64,000 bases of DNA from Glaciecola sp. (GTDB taxonomy: Bacteria > Pseudomonadota > Gammaproteobacteria > Enterobacterales > Alteromonadaceae). The stretch covers positions 1-64,000 of the forward strand of contig JAQWNF010000024.1 of assembly GCA_029246415.1 (NCBI GenBank). The letters are read 5' to 3'. Numbering within the stretch: position 1 is the stretch's first letter; every line of letters starts with the position of its first letter. Made by a program: the position numbers and the translations under genes. Below are positions 59,555 through 64,000 of this stretch, piece after piece. Under the pieces are notes generated by a model. That model had not been told where the DNA came from. It saw only the letters and a list, made by a program, of their open reading frames with translations, and did not search any database.

Positions 59555-62398
59555 ATGGGGTTTAAGGGAATATTTTGTGCGGCAATATTTGTTGCATGTA
59601 CATTACAAACAACAGTAATGGCTCAAGATAATTCAGATACGGTATATGCCTATTATGAAGAAGCCGTCGTTAGTTTTAACCAAGAAGAATATGAAACGAG
59701 TTATATTCATCTCAAAAATGCGCTCGATATCGATCCTGACCATTTACCATCTAAAATTCTGATTGGTAGATTACTCTTAATCAATAACCTACCCGAAGCT
59801 GCTATCACTGAATTTGAAGAAGCATTGTTAGCTGGTGCCGATCCTAATATTGTTTTGGTCCCTTTGATACGCGCATATATTTTTGTCCAAGAATTCAAAA
59901 AAGCGACAACCGTATCCTTGCAAAATCTTTCTCGTGAAAACAAGTTTGAAGTCTATTTACTCCAGGCTAGTGCTTATAGCAATACTGACAACACAGAATT
60001 AGCATTTGCACATTATCAAAAAGCCAAACTATTAAAGCCAGAAAATACACGTTTATTAAATTCAATGGCATCGCTGTATATGAGTAACGATGTGTGGGGC
60101 AAAGCGGCTACATTAATCCAAGAGTCATTAGCTTTAGACCCAAACAATCCCAAGACCCAACACCTTCAAGGCACATTTTTATTACTGCAAGACAATGTTG
60201 ATGGGGCGATTAAAACGTTTGAATATGCATACTCAAAAAGTCCAGGCAGCCCGATAATTCAACGCTCATTAGCAAGTGCTTACTTACGTAAAGGTATGCA
60301 AAAAAAAGCGTTAACCTTAATTGAACGCATGTTGAAAGAAACCCCCGATCCGTTCACTAAACTCCTATATGCGCAGCTCACCAATGACGAAAATAATGAG
60401 CAGGCAAATAAACTTTACCAAGAAGTAACGCAAACATTGAGTTTGTTACCAGAGGATATTCGAGTTAATCGTAACGATATTACATTAATTAATGCCCTTG
60501 CCTCCTACTTTCAGAAAAACTACGAACAAGCTGCCAATGATTTACAGCGCTATGTAAAAAATGCACCAAACAACATCAACGCGTTGAAATTATTGGTCGA
60601 TTCGTATATTCAATTAGAACAATTTCTTAATGCAGTGCGCGTATTAGAAGCTAATAACGCGATGGTAATGAAAGAGCTGCCGCTCACCGTTACCCTGTGT
60701 AATCTATATTTTGAGCTTGATCGTGGATTTAAATGTGAATCTATTATCCGCGAATTACGCGTCTTTATGGAAGACCAAAGTACCCTGAACCTATTAGAAG
60801 TGCGTTCTCTAAATAACCGTGGCGAAAGCCGTGAAGCCTTGACCATGTTTGAAGAATTCTTCAATAACGTCAATTATCCTTACTTAAGACAACTGCACAT
60901 TGAGCTGCTATTGCAAAACGGCCTGACTTCTCGTGCACGCCAAGTGATGGATAGTGAAATTAAACGTGCAGCTGGTGTCATTGGCGATTTACCGCGTGAG
61001 ATCCACCTGCTCAATGCAACGGTATTATTACAAGAACGCAAACTCGAAGACGCGTTTAATGAAGTACAAACCGTTCTAAAACGCGAGCCTAATTTATCAA
61101 GTGCGCGCTTTCTTCAAGCGCAAATCATGTATTATCAAAATCGCTTTGATGATTCTATTGTGATGCTAGATTCGATTAATGAAACGTACTCTCCTTTGGA
61201 GGTTGCTAAGTTTATTGCACAAAATAAAATTTCACAGAACAAGCTCGAAGAAGCATATGACTTAATCAACCCACTCTTTGAAAAAAATCCCAAAAATATC
61301 AGTATTCTGGAAATGATGATGGAGATTTTTTCACTCAAAGAAGATTATGAAAATGCGTTGTGGATCAACCAAAAGCTAATGAAAACATCCTTCATGAATA
61401 CACAGTATTTAATAACACAAGCCAATCTATACCTAAAATCGAATCAATTAGAAAACGCTGTGACCTCATTTGCTAAAATAGCCAACGTCGTCAAAGACAA
61501 CCCGGTTGGATTGGTTCAATTAGCTCAATTACAAAGTGAAGCGCAACTATTTGATGACGCGTACGAAAACATCAAGCGTGCACGAACTATGTTGCGTGGT
61601 GATATGACATTGGATATGCAGGCGCGTATTTTACAAGCTGACATTCTATTTAAAAACCGTCAGTACAATCAGGCGATCACTTTAGCGCGCTCGGTAGTAT
61701 TAAATGCATTTAGCCGTGATGAAAAAAAGATCCTTCGCTTACAAGCTATGTTTATTATCGGTGAAGTTTATCGTGCGCAGGCACAGTACCAACAAGCAGC
61801 AGATATTTTTGTCGAGCTGTTTAATAATGGTCTACCCAATCAAGCTGGTGCCTACTTATATGAGTTGACCACCAAACGACTTAACGAAGATGTGTTTACG
61901 ATCCATGCTGAAAACTTATTAAAAGCCCAACCTGAGCAACAATTTGTGCGCCGTTTGTTAGCCGACTTTTATCTCCAGACTAATCAAAAAGAGCTAGCAA
62001 TGGGCCATTATAACCGTTTACTCGAAAGTGAAAACGTGACTAAACGCGAACAAATTTATAATAATTTAGCGAATATCTTGGTTGATACGGATCTAGATGA
62101 AGCTGATAAATACGTACAAATGGCATTTGAAATCAATCAACAAGATGCGCAAATCATCGATACCATGGGCTGGATTTATTTTCAGCGCAGTGATTATCTC
62201 AATGCTCTTAGACAGTTTCGCAAAGCCTATGTTCTAGACAGCACTGAGCCAGGTATTAAATATCACCTAGCGTATGTACTGTACAAATTAGGGCGTGTTG
62301 ATGAAGCGAAAAAACAGCTCGAACGTCTGTTTGATGAACATGAAGACTTTCAGCAGCAAGCTAAAGCAAAAGCCTTACTCGCTGCATTGAAAGTCTAA
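59555..62398 (+). CDS. prsT: PrsT-like TPR protein of the PEP-CTERM/exopolysaccharide system
   Basis: A 947-residue exported TPR protein. N-terminal hydrophobic stretch IFCAAIFVACTLQTTVMAQ could be a signal peptide with cleavage at MAQ, or a lipobox (FVAC, Cys15). At least a dozen TPR-like units follow, among them TSYIHLKNALDIDPDHLPSK, KAATLIQESLALDPNNPKTQ and ALRQFRKAYVLDSTEPGIKY. Length and organisation match PrsT, which accompanies exosortase/EpsH loci. Its partner exosortase is not in the window. It probably serves polysaccharide export or assembly of PEP-CTERM proteins. AGGATG precedes the ATG. Confidence 0.8.
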   Translation: MGFKGIFCAAIFVACTLQTTVMAQDNSDTVYAYYEEAVVSFNQEEYETSYIHLKNALDIDPDHLPSKILIGRLLLINNLPEAAITEFEEALLAGADPNIVLVPLIRAYIFVQEFKKATTVSLQNLSRENKFEVYLLQASAYSNTDNTELAFAHYQKAKLLKPENTRLLNSMASLYMSNDVWGKAATLIQESLALDPNNPKTQHLQGTFLLLQDNVDGAIKTFEYAYSKSPGSPIIQRSLASAYLRKGMQKKALTLIERMLKETPDPFTKLLYAQLTNDENNEQANKLYQEVTQTLSLLPEDIRVNRNDITLINALASYFQKNYEQAANDLQRYVKNAPNNINALKLLVDSYIQLEQFLNAVRVLEANNAMVMKELPLTVTLCNLYFELDRGFKCESIIRELRVFMEDQSTLNLLEVRSLNNRGESREALTMFEEFFNNVNYPYLRQLHIELLLQNGLTSRARQVMDSEIKRAAGVIGDLPREIHLLNATVLLQERKLEDAFNEVQTVLKREPNLSSARFLQAQIMYYQNRFDDSIVMLDSINETYSPLEVAKFIAQNKISQNKLEEAYDLINPLFEKNPKNISILEMMMEIFSLKEDYENALWINQKLMKTSFMNTQYLITQANLYLKSNQLENAVTSFAKIANVVKDNPVGLVQLAQLQSEAQLFDDAYENIKRARTMLRGDMTLDMQARILQADILFKNRQYNQAITLARSVVLNAFSRDEKKILRLQAMFIIGEVYRAQAQYQQAADIFVELFNNGLPNQAGAYLYELTTKRLNEDVFTIHAENLLKAQPEQQFVRRLLADFYLQTNQKELAMGHYNRLLESENVTKREQIYNNLANILVDTDLDEADKYVQMAFEINQQDAQIIDTMGWIYFQRSDYLNALRQFRKAYVLDSTEPGIKYHLAYVLYKLGRVDEAKKQLERLFDEHEDFQQQAKAKALLAALKV

Positions 62399-62407
62399 AC
62401 GAAATAA

Positions 62408-62436
62408 GAGTCTAGACATATTGAATGTCTAGACTC
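62408..62436. terminator. Hairpin between the convergent prsT and clpB
   Basis: A perfect 12-base stem GAGTCTAGACAT/ATGTCTAGACTC with the loop ATTGA lies between the two stops. A T-rich stretch follows only in the clpB direction. Confidence 0.7.
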
Positions 62437-62443
62437 AAGGTGA

Positions 62444-64000
62444 CTACGCGGGGCTATCAGTAAACTCTATTGTTAGTCGCCCATCAAGGACGTCCACTTG
62501 CACGGTATCTAAGTGCTTGTCACTCAGGCTCAATAACTTAGTCGCTAATGGGTTTTCCAGTTCATGCTGGATAGCCCGTTTTAGCGGTCTAGCGCCATAG
62601 ACAGGATCAAACCCAACACTGGCGATTTGATTCAACGCCTCTCCAGAAATACTTAGTGTAAAGCCTTTTTCTAATAGACGCTGGCGTAAACTCTGTAACT
62701 GGATCTTGGCAATCGCTTTGATGTTTTCTAAGCCCAAAGGATGGAACACCACAATATCATCCACACGGTTAATAAACTCAGGTCTAAAATGCATTCCCAC
62801 CGTCGCCATTACCATGCTTTTCATTGCATCATAGTCATTGTCTTTGGCTTGTTCTTGGATAATATCCGAGCCTAAGTTAGACGTCATGATGATCACGGTA
62901 TTTTTAAAATCTACCGTGCGCCCTTGCCCATCGGTTAAACGCCCGTCATCTAAGACTTGTAGCAAAATATTAAATACATCAGGGTGTGCTTTTTCAACTT
63001 CATCCAGCAAAATAACTGAATAAGGCTTACGGCGCACCGCTTCGGTTAAATATCCGCCCTCTTCATAGCCGACATAACCCGGAGGCGCACCGACTAAGCG
63101 TGATACCGAATGTTTTTCCATAAACTCCGACATATCAATGCGCACCATGGCATCTTGCGAGTCAAATAAGAAATTAGCTAACGATTTACACAGCTCTGTT
63201 TTACCCACACCAGTAGGACCTAAAAACAAAAACGACCCAATCGGTTTAGCAGGATCAGCCAGACCCGCACGCGAACGACGGATCGCATTTGCGACACTAG
63301 TCACCGCTTCATCTTGACCGATGACTCTGTCGTGTAGCGCTTCTTCCATGCGTACCAGCTTATCGCGCTCACCTTCCAGCATTTTAGACACTGGGATCCC
63401 CGTCCAACGGGATAACACATCTGCGATTTCAATTTCAGTGACTTTGTTTTTTATTAGTTGCGCGGTAAAATCTTCTGCGCTATTGGCTTTTTCTAACTGT
63501 AGCTCTAGCTCTGGAATACGACCGTATTGCAGTTCTGACATACGGTTGAGATCGCCTGCACGTCGCGCAATTTCCAAATCAATCTTAGCTTGTTCGAGTT
63601 GTGTTTTGATGCCTTGGGCACCTTGCATTGCATCTTTTTCAGATAACCAAATAGTTTCTAACTCTTTATAACGCAGCTCGGCTTTTTCTCGTTCTACCTC
63701 AATGATTTCTAAGCGTTTGAGACTCGCTTCATCGGTTTCTTTGGCCAATGCTTGTTCTTCGAGTTTTAACTGAATAATCCGGCGGTCGAGCTTATCCATT
63801 TCATCTGGCTTTGAATCAATCTGCATACGAATACTCGACGCCGCTTCATCAATCAAATCAATCGCTTTGTCAGGTAATTGTCGGTCTGCAATATAACGAT
63901 GTGACAAACTTGCCGCAGCCACAATGGCGGGATCGGTAATGTCTACCGCATGGTGCAATTCATAACGTTCTTTGAGGCCGCGTAATATCGCAATCGTATC
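62444..64000 (-). CDS. clpB: ClpB disaggregase, C-terminal part (5' end outside the window)
   Basis: The frame runs open to the right edge, reading [20 protein letters not shown] there, so this is an internal start and about the C-terminal 519 residues are present. They contain the end of the first AAA+ domain, the coiled-coil middle domain ([20 protein letters not shown]), and the second AAA+ domain with Walker [15 protein letters not shown], Walker [13 protein letters not shown], the pore loop [16 protein letters not shown], and sensor 2 [10 protein letters not shown]. ClpB rescues aggregated proteins with DnaK. Nothing unusual was seen. Confidence 0.97.
   Translation of the reverse strand, partial: DTIAILRGLKERYELHHAVDITDPAIVAAASLSHRYIADRQLPDKAIDLIDEAASSIRMQIDSKPDEMDKLDRRIIQLKLEEQALAKETDEASLKRLEIIEVEREKAELRYKELETIWLSEKDAMQGAQGIKTQLEQAKIDLEIARRAGDLNRMSELQYGRIPELELQLEKANSAEDFTAQLIKNKVTEIEIADVLSRWTGIPVSKMLEGERDKLVRMEEALHDRVIGQDEAVTSVANAIRRSRAGLADPAKPIGSFLFLGPTGVGKTELCKSLANFLFDSQDAMVRIDMSEFMEKHSVSRLVGAPPGYVGYEEGGYLTEAVRRKPYSVILLDEVEKAHPDVFNILLQVLDDGRLTDGQGRTVDFKNTVIIMTSNLGSDIIQEQAKDNDYDAMKSMVMATVGMHFRPEFINRVDDIVVFHPLGLENIKAIAKIQLQSLRQRLLEKGFTLSISGEALNQIASVGFDPVYGARPLKRAIQHELENPLATKLLSLSDKHLDTVQVDVLDGRLTIEFTDSPA

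Overview
The window comes from a Gammaproteobacterium, most likely a marine member of the Alteromonadales (Alteromonadaceae/Shewanella-like). The evidence is gene content and order: a TonB2-type cluster with TtpC and a DUF3450 protein, a psp locus fused to a sap operon through pspF, TyrR, an oadGAB sodium-pumping oxaloacetate decarboxylase, a thiamin TonB receptor/PnuT/kinase operon under a TPP riboswitch, leucine dehydrogenase beside an Lrp-family regulator, and a PEP-CTERM/PrsT pair. The DNA is AT-rich by eye. The assignment is inference from gene families; no 16S gene is present.

Layout. 1-14918, almost all on the minus strand, is an exopolysaccharide/cell-envelope region. It runs from an unknown coiled-coil membrane protein and an unknown lipoprotein, through a YjbH-type beta-barrel protein, tRNA-Trp, the antiterminator RfaH, an inserted Phd/VapC toxin-antitoxin pair, a second YjbH protein with its own promoter, a TM2-like protein, and wza-wzb-wzc. 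The next gene is cut off after 32 codons by the end of an IS3-family element whose orfA runs off the left edge. 15086-18850 is a TPP-riboswitch-controlled thiamin uptake operon. 18892-20646 is a CHASE-type sensor kinase interrupted by one in-frame TAA. tmcA (20710-23088) is divergent from it.

23179-28177 is a six-gene TonB2 energy-transduction operon (DUF3450, ttpC, exbB2, exbD2, tonB2, TPR protein). 28408-34062 holds an S9 peptidase, a methyltransferase and a large TonB-dependent receptor. The 4.5S RNA gene (ffs) and leucine dehydrogenase/Lrp follow, then tyrR, pspABC with a sigma-54 promoter, divergent pspF, and sapABCDF translationally chained to pspF. Next come oadGAB and a five-gene usher/chaperone/DUF4402 cluster carrying SPOR-type domains (49919-56246), which is the best candidate here for a poorly described surface-fibre system.

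The right end has a tRNA-Ser/tRNA-Arg operon, an unexplained long inverted repeat, a YefM/RelE-type toxin-antitoxin pair, pssA, a PEP-CTERM-like exported protein followed by prsT, and the 3' part of clpB running off the window.

All assignments were made by reading the sequence, without database searches. Family names are recognition calls, and start sites were moved where a Shine-Dalgarno sequence, an overlap or family knowledge favoured another codon.
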